64,000 nt of DNA, from assembly GCF_037975245.1 (NCBI RefSeq), contig NC_092566.1, positions 13,757,001 to 13,821,000 on the forward strand. Reading direction: 5' to 3'. Of this stretch, positions 39,939-50,949 are shown piece by piece. Both the position numbers and the translations under genes were made by a program. The notes below the pieces were generated by a model that worked only from the letters and a program-made list of their open reading frames with translations, was not told the DNA's origin and did no database searches. Position 1 is the stretch's first letter; each line of letters starts with the position of its first letter. Origin of the DNA: Apostichopus japonicus (Eukaryota > Echinodermata > Holothuroidea > Aspidochirotida > Stichopodidae).

Positions 39939-39961
39939 AGCACTTTGGTTTTTAGAGTGTA
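39939..39961 (-). repeat. Right terminal inverted repeat of the 5.3 kb element
   Basis: Its reverse complement is TACACTCTAAAAAC-CA-AAGTGCT, differing from the left end at two bases. It is preceded from about 39750 by dense AGCACT/AGTGCT motifs. Confidence 0.85.
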
Positions 39962-42900
39962 TACATACGCAAATGTATAGTGAGTTCTTCGGGCAGTTGT
40001 TATAGGGTTATATTCATGTTTGGGTGGGAAAGTGGGAGAAAGAATGTTATTTGGGTAACGGTATTGTGAGGGAGTCCGACTCATGGTGGCAAATAGATGA
40101 TTGTCGGTCAGATATGTTTCACGTGCTAGAGGAGAGCGGAGAAAAGTGAATAATTGTATATTTAGAGCTGGAGTAACCGAGTCCGAACTCGAGTTAACTT
40201 TCTCTGGACTTGAAATTGGCTCTCCAGTCAAGCCAACTTAGTCATATGTTTTGCCTCTCAGCTATCTGACAAATCATACCCCACAGGAACGATCAGTATG
40301 TAGAGTAGTTCAGTGATGCCAAACAATTTACTTAAAGATGTAAATTGGAAGGAGAAAAAATGTTATTTGCCCTTCATATATCATTCATGATAGTACCATA
40401 AACAAAACCTGTATTAAGGAAAAGCATGCTGGAGGTACCTGAAAGCAAAAGAGCTGTTATTTTAGGTTTAGTGAAATAGGAAACTGAACGCTTTGCAATG
40501 AATAAATGCGTAAGCCTCAACATTACCTGCCTTTGGATAAAATAATTGGTCACCTTAATATACTTAAGAATATGCCATGATTAATAACCACAGTTATTGT
40601 AACCACGTTAATTTATGTAAGTAAACATTACCTAGTTATGTGTAATATATGATATAGATCTAATAGAATGCTTCATTATAAGAAACTGTTGTAATCCAAT
40701 AGGAAATTGTCTATGAAATATCGTAAGGCCCTGCAGTAACTTCTTAGTCACCCCTCTCCCTGTACTTGCAAAGGGAAGTCAAGATATTAGTACTAGATTA
40801 CTACGCTGGATAAGAGAACGTGACTACATCCAAAAGACACAAACAATTCATTATGTTTATTGCCCCCTCAACAATTCCTAGAATTCATGAGAGACGACAG
40901 CTTAGATTGCTATCTTGAAGGCTCTAATTCCCCGTTTTCTTCTGGATTTAAATTTCTGGGTCTCAACCTTTCAATTATTCTCTTCGAATGATACCTAGGC
41001 TGAGCGAGTCCAGACTTTCTCTGCAAAACAAATGCTCACTGGAATTTGCAATGTCGCATATATTAGTAGTGTACTACATAACAATGTGTTTTATGTTTCT
41101 GAAGTATTATATGTATGATTTATGTTGGTTATGTAAAATTACCAAAATCCATTTGTATTTTGATTGCGAGTAAGAATGTGCACATTTATTCAATGCTCAA
41201 TTCCTGTGACATGCAATAATAATGAGCCAGAGGCGCAAACACCAGTTTTGTACTGAGGAGGGGTACAATGTTATTGGAGTGGGATCAAAAGGGAGGGGTT
41301 GCCGTTCCCCTTTGAGGAAATTTGGTAAAATGGAGGGTGCGTAAAGGTAAATTGGTGCTACATTTTGCAACTTTTGAAACAGTGTTGAAGAATTCTAGAC
41401 TGTTTGGCTTTTACCGTACAGTAGGATTATTTGTAATATTCTGTCTGCTTTTTGGGGTTAAGCCCCTCTGATTTTATTTCTGAGGGAGGGGCAGAAGTAT
41501 ACGTGGTTCTGCTCCTGGTAAAGTCAAATTACGTGAATAAAATCGTTTTTATATGTCGTGTATTTCAAGTTCGATATAAATATGCATGTTTTTTTTTCAA
41601 GTGCAGCAAAAAGGGAAGTTCCATGCCTTTTTGTATAATGTTTTCTTTATTTCTTTAAAAACACCATCAAATATCTGTCTGATAATCGATACAGGCATTT
41701 GTTTTATCAATTTGGTTGCTCTCAAATGCAAAATTATTTCCTTGAAATTTTGTTTAGGTAATGTGGTGTAGAAGACTTTACGAGTGTATGAGAACATCCA
41801 ACGTTGTACTGTATTAAAATGTCGGGTGCAAAAGATTTCCAAGCTTATTTTCATAGGTGAACGTTTCGCTATTACATTTGTAAACACAATAACTGCTAAA
41901 TTATAGTTAGAATGAGCTTCATACCATCTGCCATAGATCCACTTTAGTAGGTAAGTTATAATCATTGTATTTTGGACTTGCCCTTTTTTTGAAGTGAGAA
42001 CTAATGATAGTGATGGAGAGGATCGTATTGTTTGGTTTTTCATCTGAGCATTAAAAGACGGGACAATTGTTATTTCAATATTTTCTCTACTCCACATATC
42101 GTTGCTTTGCTTTATTTTACTGATACAGTACAGGATATATATATTGCAAATGGTATGCTAAGCTGTCAAACTTGTACAGCGCCGACAATATCTATAACGC
42201 ACCACCATGACCGTACATCGCAGAACCAGTGCTCTGCCAAGTAACGAAATATATACTTCAAATTGTCTTCATTCAAATATGTAATTTGAGGGAAAGAAAA
42301 CAGCACATCTCTCAAACGTAAATATACTTGGTGTATAGAAAAGAAACCAATTTTCTAGCCTCTCTGCACTTAATGTATACTTTTTTTATTATAACTTTGC
42401 AGAGTCCATAAAGTATACTTATACTATAGTATTTGTCACGCGGTGATGTTTAAACCATCACTATCCATACACTCTCGAACGATCACACAGCAACAGTTCA
42501 ACAGATTTATGAAAACCTTGTAAGACATTTTAGTTGCCAGTTCCTTGTTTTCATATTATGTGTGCTGCCGTGTACTTTCTCTACAAGGTTGACAATCATA
42601 TATCTCTTACGCAGATGTTGCAAACTGTATGTTTTTAATTAAGCGAGTAGACCAATAATGTTATTACGTTTAGCGAATATACGTTTCATAAAATTTGTAT
42701 GTTTCATCCGTTATTGAAATACACCCTTCAAGGATGTGGTGTTTCACGGGTAAAATTAAAATTAAATAATAAAGTAACTTTCCGAACATTTCTAGACTTT
42801 GCTAACTTTATTAACACTGTAGGTCTGTACTTTGCTTCTTCGTACGTCCAATTTCACTTTAAATAAATAGGGAAAGAAAATGATAGAAGAATAATAATAA

Positions 42901-43436
42901 TTCTCTGGCAAAGATGGTCATCGTACAATGAAAACATCGAAATGTGTTAAACTTTGGAATTGTTGAAGAAAAGTTTAACCACCGGCGCTTAACACGTAGT
43001 TTATAGTTAGTGCATGCAACCTCGTGGAATACACCATGAAAATCCCACAAATATGGTACATCTGGTTTTAATTACATTAGTTCGAGAGCACACTTGTAGG
43101 AATGGAATAAGTTCAAGGTGGTACATATGTTTGCACTACATAAATTTTGATCTCATTGATATTCATGAGTGGGCGGGGCTAAGAAAGATTTCGCCAATAT
43201 TAGCTTGTAAACACGAAATCTCAACAGGGGTAACTTTGATTTAGCCCATACTTGGAATGTAGATCCCCCATGGGGAGTACATGGTCCCTATTGTTTTTGG
43301 TGCTAATGTCATGAATATTAATGAGTACTGCAGCGTGAGTACAGATATGTAAGTATAATTCCTCTTGCTATGAACACTCATACGAGTACAAAGACTGAGT
43401 GTGGGTAGGCGTACGCTAATAGTCTTGTACTATTGT

Positions 43437-43461
43437 ATATATATATATATATATATATACA
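43437..43461. repeat. (TA)n microsatellite
   Basis: A TA dinucleotide tract inside a region with several GAGTAC/GTACTC motifs (about 43330-43570). Confidence 0.9.
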
Positions 43462-46400
43462 TAAGATTCCAAGCTACTTCTAGCACGATTACAACGTACT
43501 AAGCCGTGAGTACGAATAAAATACAAAGCTATGCGGGGGAGTACGTGTATGGACTTGTACCTCTGTTTGTTTTCGGTCAGTGTTACATATGACTTGTTTT
43601 CAAGATCATTGTTTATTAATGTTCTCACAACCCGAACGTAAATATTTATCAAGCTGATTGCCAGTCTGTGACAATGGTCGTCAATACGCGTATAGGAACC
43701 GCAATGATAAATAATATTACAAAGACTTTCTAGTGTACAGCACATAACATTAAAATTGTTTACGGTGCACTGACCTATAAACAATTGAAATTTCTTCAAC
43801 ATTGATTAATTCTGTTTTTTACAAAATATCGCACCATTTTCTTTTGTATCTAAGTAACTTTCATTTCACAATCATATCTCAGGGATAGGGGGAACCCTTC
43901 CCGATAGACCGCTACACGGACGACGTAACGTGCTAGCTCCCTCTTTCATAACAAAAATGGTGCGCCTTCTCAAAACAGTGGTTTTTTGCTTATGTATACC
44001 GGACCGATATGCAATATCTATTGGTGCCAGGAAAAGTCATGGGAACTTGAAACGATGAACAATTTAAAAGAACAAGTAAAGCAAAAACAAGACAAATGCC
44101 CCCAAACATAACAATGAAGGTAAACAGCTCACACGTATGCGATGGAATCGCTTTAATTCAAATGACTGCCAGAAACAAGTTCTGTCAAGGTAGCACGCAA
44201 ATGTTTTGAATTTTAATTCAATATGTCTGGAATTGAGCTGAGAATGTCCAAAAATAGGCTTACTTCTGTATTTGAAAGTCGTCACTTAGCAATGTAGCCG
44301 TTTGCAGTGCAAAAAGAGAGAGAGTAAGAAACACAAACTTGACGTTAATAAAAGGTTTGACATTTTTGTGTATTTTGAAAATATTCTTCTAAATGTCAGG
44401 GACACATCGATACATCATTCTGCCGGTATACTTGTAATTTCTTAATATGAGAGATTTCGGTCATATCATAAAAAATGTCAAGATATTTGTTTTCTTTAAC
44501 ATAGCCTTAAAATTAGTACACCAATGTCGCATCAAGTTGATTTTATTAGATTCACCATGCGAAAGAATCTGCAAGCCTTAAATTGGCCTTAAAAATCATT
44601 ATCGTTATTTACCCTGTTCTCCTTGAACATCCTCGAGATAAATGAACCAATTATATTTAAATCTGTATAGTCTTAGACATCAGTTCGGTCGAAAAATGTA
44701 CGGCTTTCGTTCAACATCTGACAGTGCACGTCATATAGGCATGCATTGGTTATTACATCGCATGTCAATAACATACAATCATTTGCCGTGTTATTACCCT
44801 GCCATATTGGTTAGAAATATTGGGGAAGTCGTGACAATAATAATGATGATAATATCAGTTTAACCAATGAAAAACACATTGCAAATTATTTTATTAGTAG
44901 GTGCCCGAAAAATTCTCAGCATATTGCCCGAATTTTCACAAAAATATTTGGTTGGGGGTGGGGGGCTGCACCCCCAGCCCCCACCTCCTTCTGATAATTA
45001 TAGGGCATGCAGAAATAGCATCTTGATATGCAATGGGCTAAAATAACGTTGAGTATACAGGTAATAGTTTTACAATTATTCTTGTTGTAATATACCAATT
45101 ACAACAACTGGAATGCTTCTTAAGACCAAGTCGATGTTTACGTCGGCGTCGTGAGCAAGGCCTAATTGTGAATGTTAATCTACGTAACTTGTTGTACGTC
45201 ACACAATAACTCTAAACGATATTGCAACTTTCAGTCATATAACTCACAGAATCACTATGACAATAAGTGGGGGTGGGGGATTAGTCATTGACAATTTTGT
45301 TATACATGGAAATGTGTTATTTGTTGCCATGAAAGCCTTATGTCTGTTAAATTTGTGAGAATATTTCATTCAACCGCTTCGAAATATGAGCCCCTTATAT
45401 AGAGACCAAAGTTTTGAAAAATAGCAAGATATGACTAACTTATCATGAAGCACACTTTCTGGATAAATTCCTCAAGTTTAATTTATACAGATGTGAATAA
45501 ACAGTTCTATAAGTTTAGCCGTCCAAACACACGCACCATCCCTACTAAACGATGAACGATTAAGCATACTACATCAATATATCTCTGTGTCTATTATCTT
45601 ATATACCAAACGCTGGTTTAGAAATTTCCTATAAACCTAATCATTTGTTAATGACGAAAAACAGTACATCATATAGTGATAACACTTCTCCCTGTTTATA
45701 CAAACGTACATGTTACAAACAAACATAGATACAAAAAGCATATATTAATGCGACGAATATACATTAACTTACCGAATTATATAAGTTGATGAGAAAATTG
45801 AGAAACCCTTCCAGATAATCCAAAAAGCACTCGCTGTTCAATTTCATCGTACATGCAAAAGATCGCAGTTTTCTTACTTCGTTAATGCTATCCCCATATT
45901 ATAATCTCCAAATGTTATTCAAGCAGGAGTATAATGTCGCTTCGATAATGTCATCGATTATCAAAATATCTTATTATATATAGTCTAATTAATTTTTGAC
46001 GACCTGAATAAAACGTGAGATGAACGGTCTCTCCGGTCAAATGAGACGCTCTATATGCCATAGTGTACTATTGATATTCATGACATGATGAGATGTGTGT
46101 GTTTGTGTCTTATTAGCATCTTCATACAACGACGGAGAACTTATCAGATCAGGTAAAGATATCAGTTTGACCTAATTTATTCCCAAGAAAACAGAAAATG
46201 GAAAAAATGAAATCAGGGAGTTGTTAACTCTTTGCTGAATGAAACACATTGGATTTCAGTGGTACGCTGATTTCTATGATGTTATACCGTGTTTCACTTT
46301 GGTATTAATTATGTATTGCTCGGTGACCGGAAAGTAGGGATTAAGTCACTTTTTGATTTATCACCGCTCGTGTCAATACAGACTATTACGGCTTTAAGAG

Positions 46401-46829
46401 CTGGATTATTAAGAAAATGACTATATTGTATAAGGTGTAAAAAATCTCCTCTGGGGATAAGTTAATTACAAAATTTAGTTTACAGTTATTAATTGAATTT
46501 TGTTCGGTGACCTTTAAGCTACGATGTCGCATGCGGACAAGACTTGTTTTCAGTGGATGTATTCACATATTTGGTCAAACAGATAAGCACAGAAGCATGC
46601 ATGGAGGATTGCCAGCGGATACATGAGGCTGTGGGCTTGGACGTCACCCACAGTATTGAGGGGGGGGGGCTTGGTACAAAGGGATAATCTCTAAATCTTC
46701 CCTAGAATACATTTTCAAACTGATGCTAGTTTCCCTATCAATGCTGTTTATAATTCAGTGCTAGATCAAATAGTCTCATTTCTGGAGGGAGAAATTGTTG
46801 AGAGGACTTGATTCTATCAGGATGATGTT

Positions 46830-46893
46830 CACCCGATACTCATAGCTAGTACAGTAACTACTGTTCATGTTCCACAACTATGAGTATCGGGTG
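46830..46893. repeat. 64-nt hairpin with a perfect 16-bp stem
   Basis: CACCCGATACTCATAG (46830-46845) pairs exactly with CTATGAGTATCGGGTG (46878-46893). The 32-nt loop contains a further ACAGTA/TACTGT pair. It is not part of a recognised element. Confidence 0.75.
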
Positions 46894-47012
46894 TGATGTT
46901 CCTCTTCCCCTTTGCATGGTACTATAGCAATGCGAAAATATTCATTATTTATTTGTAACATTAATGATTCGTTGCACAATTGCAAGTTATCAATGTGATG
47001 AAAGAGGCTCCA

Positions 47013-47413
47013 TTAAAGAGGGAGTGAAGACTCGCGCACAAAGAAACGTCTGATGCCGGTAATCTGACCTAATTTCGAATGAGGTGTGACAGAAGTGTTA
47101 GACACCACCATCGATCCCAGAAAATACACACACAGCTTGCAACCGTCGGTAATTAGACAGTAGTGTACAGTCAATACATGCAGCTACGGTCATTACCCAC
47201 AACACAGTGTACATAGCAACGATGACCATCTCAGCAGGGAGTTGTTATGGAACTCCCTGATCTCAGGTCCAGATAAAAGATAACAAGGTATCACGTTTCA
47301 TTACTGTCTGCATTTTGTTGCGACAAGAAGAAAACTTCACTTGCAAGCAACGGAAAGTTAACTTTTTTTCAGTGGGCGGCACACGGTTTGGGGCCAGCCT
47401 TCAATGCCTTTAA
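47013..47413 (-). mobile_element. TTAA-flanked MITE, copy 2, with nested insertion
   Basis: A 401-bp copy of the same family as 31624-31989, in reverse orientation, also bounded by TTAA with the GAAGACTCGC-type terminus. It is longer mainly because of a ~32-bp insertion at 47234-47265. The two copies bracket most of the long intron's insertions. Confidence 0.85.
47234..47259. mobile_element. 26-bp hairpin insertion inside the MITE
   Basis: CAGGGAGTT, a 7-nt loop, then AACTCCCTG: a perfect 9-bp hairpin flanked by direct ATCTCA repeats (47228-47233 and 47260-47265). Copy 1 has one ATCTCA and no hairpin, so this is an insertion with a 6-bp duplication. Confidence 0.7.
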
Positions 47414-48344
47414 GTGAACGTGTAAGCAGGAAGCAGGCAAAAAGTGTTGGGAGTGACTTCTTTCCACGTATGGTTAATCCAATACTTGATCTTGTTTTAA
47501 CCTTTCCCTTACACTACAGACGGTTCGGAAAGTGAGTGTCATTCTTGAAGACAAACGTTGAAACTTTGTTGGAAAGATCTGTGTTGACACAATCGCATAA
47601 TGGTACATCAGTCTTGTACAAAATATGATATAAGGTTGTACTACATCTTTCTTTTACTCATATTCAATACGACATAAAAGAAAAGTTTGCTATACATCCA
47701 AGGCATTGTGTAGAGGTATAGTGTCTATATCCCATAACCATCAGGTTCCCCTTTCAAATGCCCGCCAGGAACTACGTTCTTGTGACCTATCCAAAATTGC
47801 TGATGGGCATGTGTTGTTGAGGGAGAGACTTTTGTGGATTTGGTATTTCTGGTTTACAAATTGGGAAACGGGGTTTGGTTCTCTTCTTTCAACGGTTTTG
47901 AATCAATTCTATTCGTCATGGCTGCCCTGCAGTGATGATGAGTGGGATAACCCCCCCCCCCTCCTCCCTCACAGCCCATCAATATTCAATGAAGAAAATG
48001 GTCAGATGCTGAGGTAAAATATCGTTCGTCGGAAGGGGAGTGAAGCGGCAGTCTCGGGAGCAGAGACGGGAGCGACAATTACACGTCTGTCTCGTTATTT
48101 CACGAACACTCCTCAACATGGGAAGGCTTGATATAAAAAGGCGCTCGTCGACGATCATCACATAGATAGGCCAGCTTCACATGAGTTTCTGTTGGCTTGC
48201 AATAACTGGGTGTGTTTAGTAAAACTAATCAAAAGGTAGTCCCAATACCAGTTCCCTGATGGTTCAAATTTACCTGTAAATACCTGACTGTATTCTCTGC
48301 GTTTATTTGCCCCTTTTGTTACTGTTACTTGTCTTTTAACCTCC

Positions 48345-48374
48345 GTGAAGAAGATCCTGCTAGGATCGAAACGT
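48345..48374 (+). ncRNA. Hammerhead-ribozyme-like motif of a Penelope-like element
   Basis: GTGAAGA, then helix GATCC-TGCTA-GGATC, then GAAACGTC. This has the layout of a hammerhead core: CUGANGA, helix II, GAAA, helix III. Penelope-like retroelements are known to carry such motifs. The first core base is G instead of C, so it is probably inactive. A second decayed copy lies at 57374-57400. Confidence 0.45.
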
Positions 48375-48408
48375 CAGGCCAACTTACTGTTATACACATT
48401 CTATTACA

Positions 48409-48443
48409 CAGGCCCTTAGTGGATCAGGCCCTTAGTGGATAAG
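48409..48443 (+). repeat. 17-bp tandem duplication
   Basis: Two adjacent copies of CAGGCCCTTAGTGGAT, immediately downstream of the hammerhead-like motif. Confidence 0.8.
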
Positions 48444-49672
48444 CAGTTTGCTAACAGTTTTGTTTTATTTTTGGTTCAAATTTACATTAGGATTATCAAT
48501 ATTGACAATACAATAATATATAGGCAATTTGCTAGCTCAATAATTCGTAAATGTTTCAGAAATTGATGCAGAATTGAAGATATGTAGCGATGTGGTCCGT
48601 TAAAGATTAGCTCTTCCACAGTTTCACGAAGTTACGTCTACATAGCCGTTGTAGTCAATAACTCACATTTCCTTACAAAGTATATTACATTTCTGTATAT
48701 TATAACCACAAGGCAGATTTTCTTTCATCACAGTTCAAAACTCGGTTCAAAATTGACACGTCAGTCCCTCTTGTCTTGTATCAAAAGATATAAACAAAGA
48801 AGGGATCGTCCACAAAACATAAATGTCAGCGTTTTCATCATGTATCGCATTGACGTAACATTTTGCCGAAAGCGCGAAGCGCACTGATGCGACTGCCATT
48901 TGACAATTCATATCGCAAGATATGTGAAAATTGAAACTATGGCAACGTGGACTGACTTAGTTCAAGTCACGCATCACAAACCAGTCATCAATTGCTTAGG
49001 GATTTAGAAGTGCTATCTTACAGGTTTTACATCTAAACGCGAAACGTCAAGATCTATATCACTAAACCACCATTTTACACACCAGGAGAGATATTAGATA
49101 TTAGATAATAGAGATATATTTCTCAAACATCGTTCTTATTCATCTCCTCTCTTAATATATTATTTTCCAAATTTTATTTTTATTCTCTATAAATGCCAAT
49201 CTTCCTCTTAGAATTAATGCACATCTTCATAAAGGGGGCCGGCAGATAAGGTTATGTTTCTGCCCCAATTTTCTACAGTATATAAGTAGTGAAGTTTACT
49301 CTATGGCGTTGCTGTATAATTAAACTGAATCCTTTTAATTGACGGAAAAGAGTACCAAATAATATTCTGCGTTATGTGGTTTATATATCTTGTAATCCTT
49401 GGAGTATCTCAAGGGTACACATAATCCATTTGATATTACAGTCGAAATATCTTTTCTAAATATTGCACAAATTGCCTGCTTATATTCACAACTTATCAAC
49501 AAAACGTGCAGCGCATAGCACAACTTTCGATCTACTAACCATCAAGTTTACCAAAACTTCTCTCATTACAAATAAACTCAATGTGTGCCTGTGAGTTTAA
49601 CACCGTTGGTGCTCTAATCATACGTTTCATTACAGTATCTGACAGTTTTCACCAAACAGCAATACAAGATTA

Positions 49673-49845
49673 GAACGCGAAAAGAGCAAACTTATTTCGT
49701 TGATAAGTTTAACGGAAGTTTAGACAACGACGTAAGTTGAGACAACAGAATTTTAGACATCAACGTGAGTTTGAGCAACAGCGTGGTCAAAAAGCAGCAA
49801 CAACTATAATTTAGACAACGAAATCAGTTTGCCCTTTTCGCGTTC
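49673..49845 (+). mobile_element. 173-bp MITE with 30-bp TIRs
   Basis: The left terminus (49673-49702, beginning GAACGCGAAAAGAGCAAACT) and the reverse complement of 49816-49845 match at 28 of 30 bases. The centre is made of imperfect repeats of an AGTTTAGACAACG motif. It is non-coding. A lone terminus (CTTTTCGCGTTCCATA) occurs near 30038-30053. Confidence 0.8.
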
Positions 49846-50505
49846 CATAGAGTAGGTATAATTATGCTAGAGAGGTAGGGAGAAGTTACTAAAGCCGTTG
49901 GGCAGGGGGTGGTGGGGCGGGGAGGGGAGGGGGATTAACAGAATTGTCACTATCCACGAAGGACACTTAACAGGAGTGCCTGCAACGAACAACCCAATTA
50001 GGAGTTTTAAACCCTCTGATAATTCCCACCCCCCTGAAGAAACAATTCACACATGCTGTCCCCCAACATGCTGAATACCCAAGGTTTATACGCCTGCCTG
50101 TGTTTCGCATTGCGATAGCATTGATGTATTACCGGTGTTACATAATGCGGACGGCATCTGGCGTTTCCGATCCTTTCAATCACCGCCTGAGATCTCGGTG
50201 AAAAAATAATTCCAAGACAGACCAATTTTACAGACACCAAATTGATTCTATTGGAAGGTCACTGACATGTTATATTACATACCGTATGTGTCTACACTTT
50301 TCTTCCTTATTAGGAATATAAGCAAGTTACAAATTTATTTGATGACATTCCACGAAACACTCAATAACGTCGGCTAAATATATATTATGAAGAAAGTCTA
50401 CGTATACTACAAAAGACAATATTATTAGAAAAAACAGAGAAATAAGATATGACTCATAATTGACAAATAAGGAGTATATTGTTTTAGAAAATAATATTGG
50501 AATGT

Positions 50506-50949
50506 CTATGAAGATTGAAATGTTCGGAAACGGGGAATCCAGCAAAAATGATCACGAATAGGATTTTTGTGAGTATTGAAACGTAAGCGGAATCGAGAAC
50601 CTGTTTCACCTACATTGCCCTCTTTGCAAAGTACACAGTAGAATATGTAAATTACAATGTTAGAATCACAAGAATTTTGACCACGGTGCCTGCATGGGGT
50701 AATATGGGGGCATATTTGGCTTCGAGGATTTTCCGCAACGGATATTACCTGCGGAGGTGGAAACTGTGTAAGGGAGCCTGGAGGAAGTGAGTAGAAATCT
50801 AAGGTTGGGGGTTGACGAAAAGCTAGCATGGGGAGGGGGGCGTTAGTTACAAACGGAATGCGTATGTAAGGATTTTTGGACTTGTAGGTGAATATGTCCT
50901 CATAGTTCAATCTTTTGACAACAGAGAGGACAGGATACTGAAAATCCAA
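50506..50949 (-). pseudogene. Penelope-like element fragment with GIY-YIG endonuclease region
   Basis: A 147-codon open frame on the minus strand. The first part has IPFVTNAPLPMLAFRQPPTL, resembling the linker after the reverse transcriptase in Penelope-like elements (V-P-F-V-T, later LA-[FY]-R-x-PP-[TN]-L). Then come CPHITPCRH, a Cys/His motif, and IVIYIFYCVLCKEGNVGETG followed by SRFRLRFNTHK, matching the GIY-YIG start (IY-I ... C-x-x-C ... VGET ... R-x-R ... H). The frame stops soon after, so the C-terminal catalytic Glu region is missing, and no reverse transcriptase was seen upstream (higher coordinates). It is a truncated, probably dead copy. Assignment is from remembered family patterns. 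Confidence 0.65.

Larger units (their letters stand above)
34671..39961 (+). mobile_element. 5.3 kb TIR element carrying a SAMD3-like cargo gene
   Basis: The left end (34671-34693) and the reverse complement of the right end (39939-39961) match at 21 of 23 bases, reading TACACTCTAAAAAC then a two-base difference then AAGTGCT or GAAGTGCT. The outermost TA at both ends fits a TA target duplication around termini that start CACTCTAAAAA. Both subterminal zones (about 34671-34832 and 39750-39961) are packed with AGTGCT/AGCACT motifs every 15-25 bp, the layout expected of transposase-binding repeats. Between them lie a promoter-like zone, four coding exons and an AATAAA at 39590. I see no transposase, so the element is probably non-autonomous, or the cargo protein takes part in mobility. 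CACT...AGTG termini are compatible with the CACTA/CMC group, but the superfamily is unassigned. It lies inside the synaptotagmin-like intron, antisense to the host gene. Confidence 0.8.

Noticed and set aside
41597-42097. Longest open frame in the window (166 codons, minus strand)
   Set aside because: No recognisable motif, low-complexity AT-rich composition, and no splice or homology support. Length alone is plausible by chance in 64 kb.
43416-43802. 128-codon minus-strand frame
   Set aside because: Part of it is translated (TA)n microsatellite (YIYIYIY) and the rest has no recognisable motif.
50327-50545. Hydrophobic 72-codon minus-strand frame considered as an N-terminal transmembrane exon
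   Set aside because: Its hydrophobicity reflects AT-rich codons (F, I, L, Y). It lies downstream of the better supported exon A and has no fitting splice signals.
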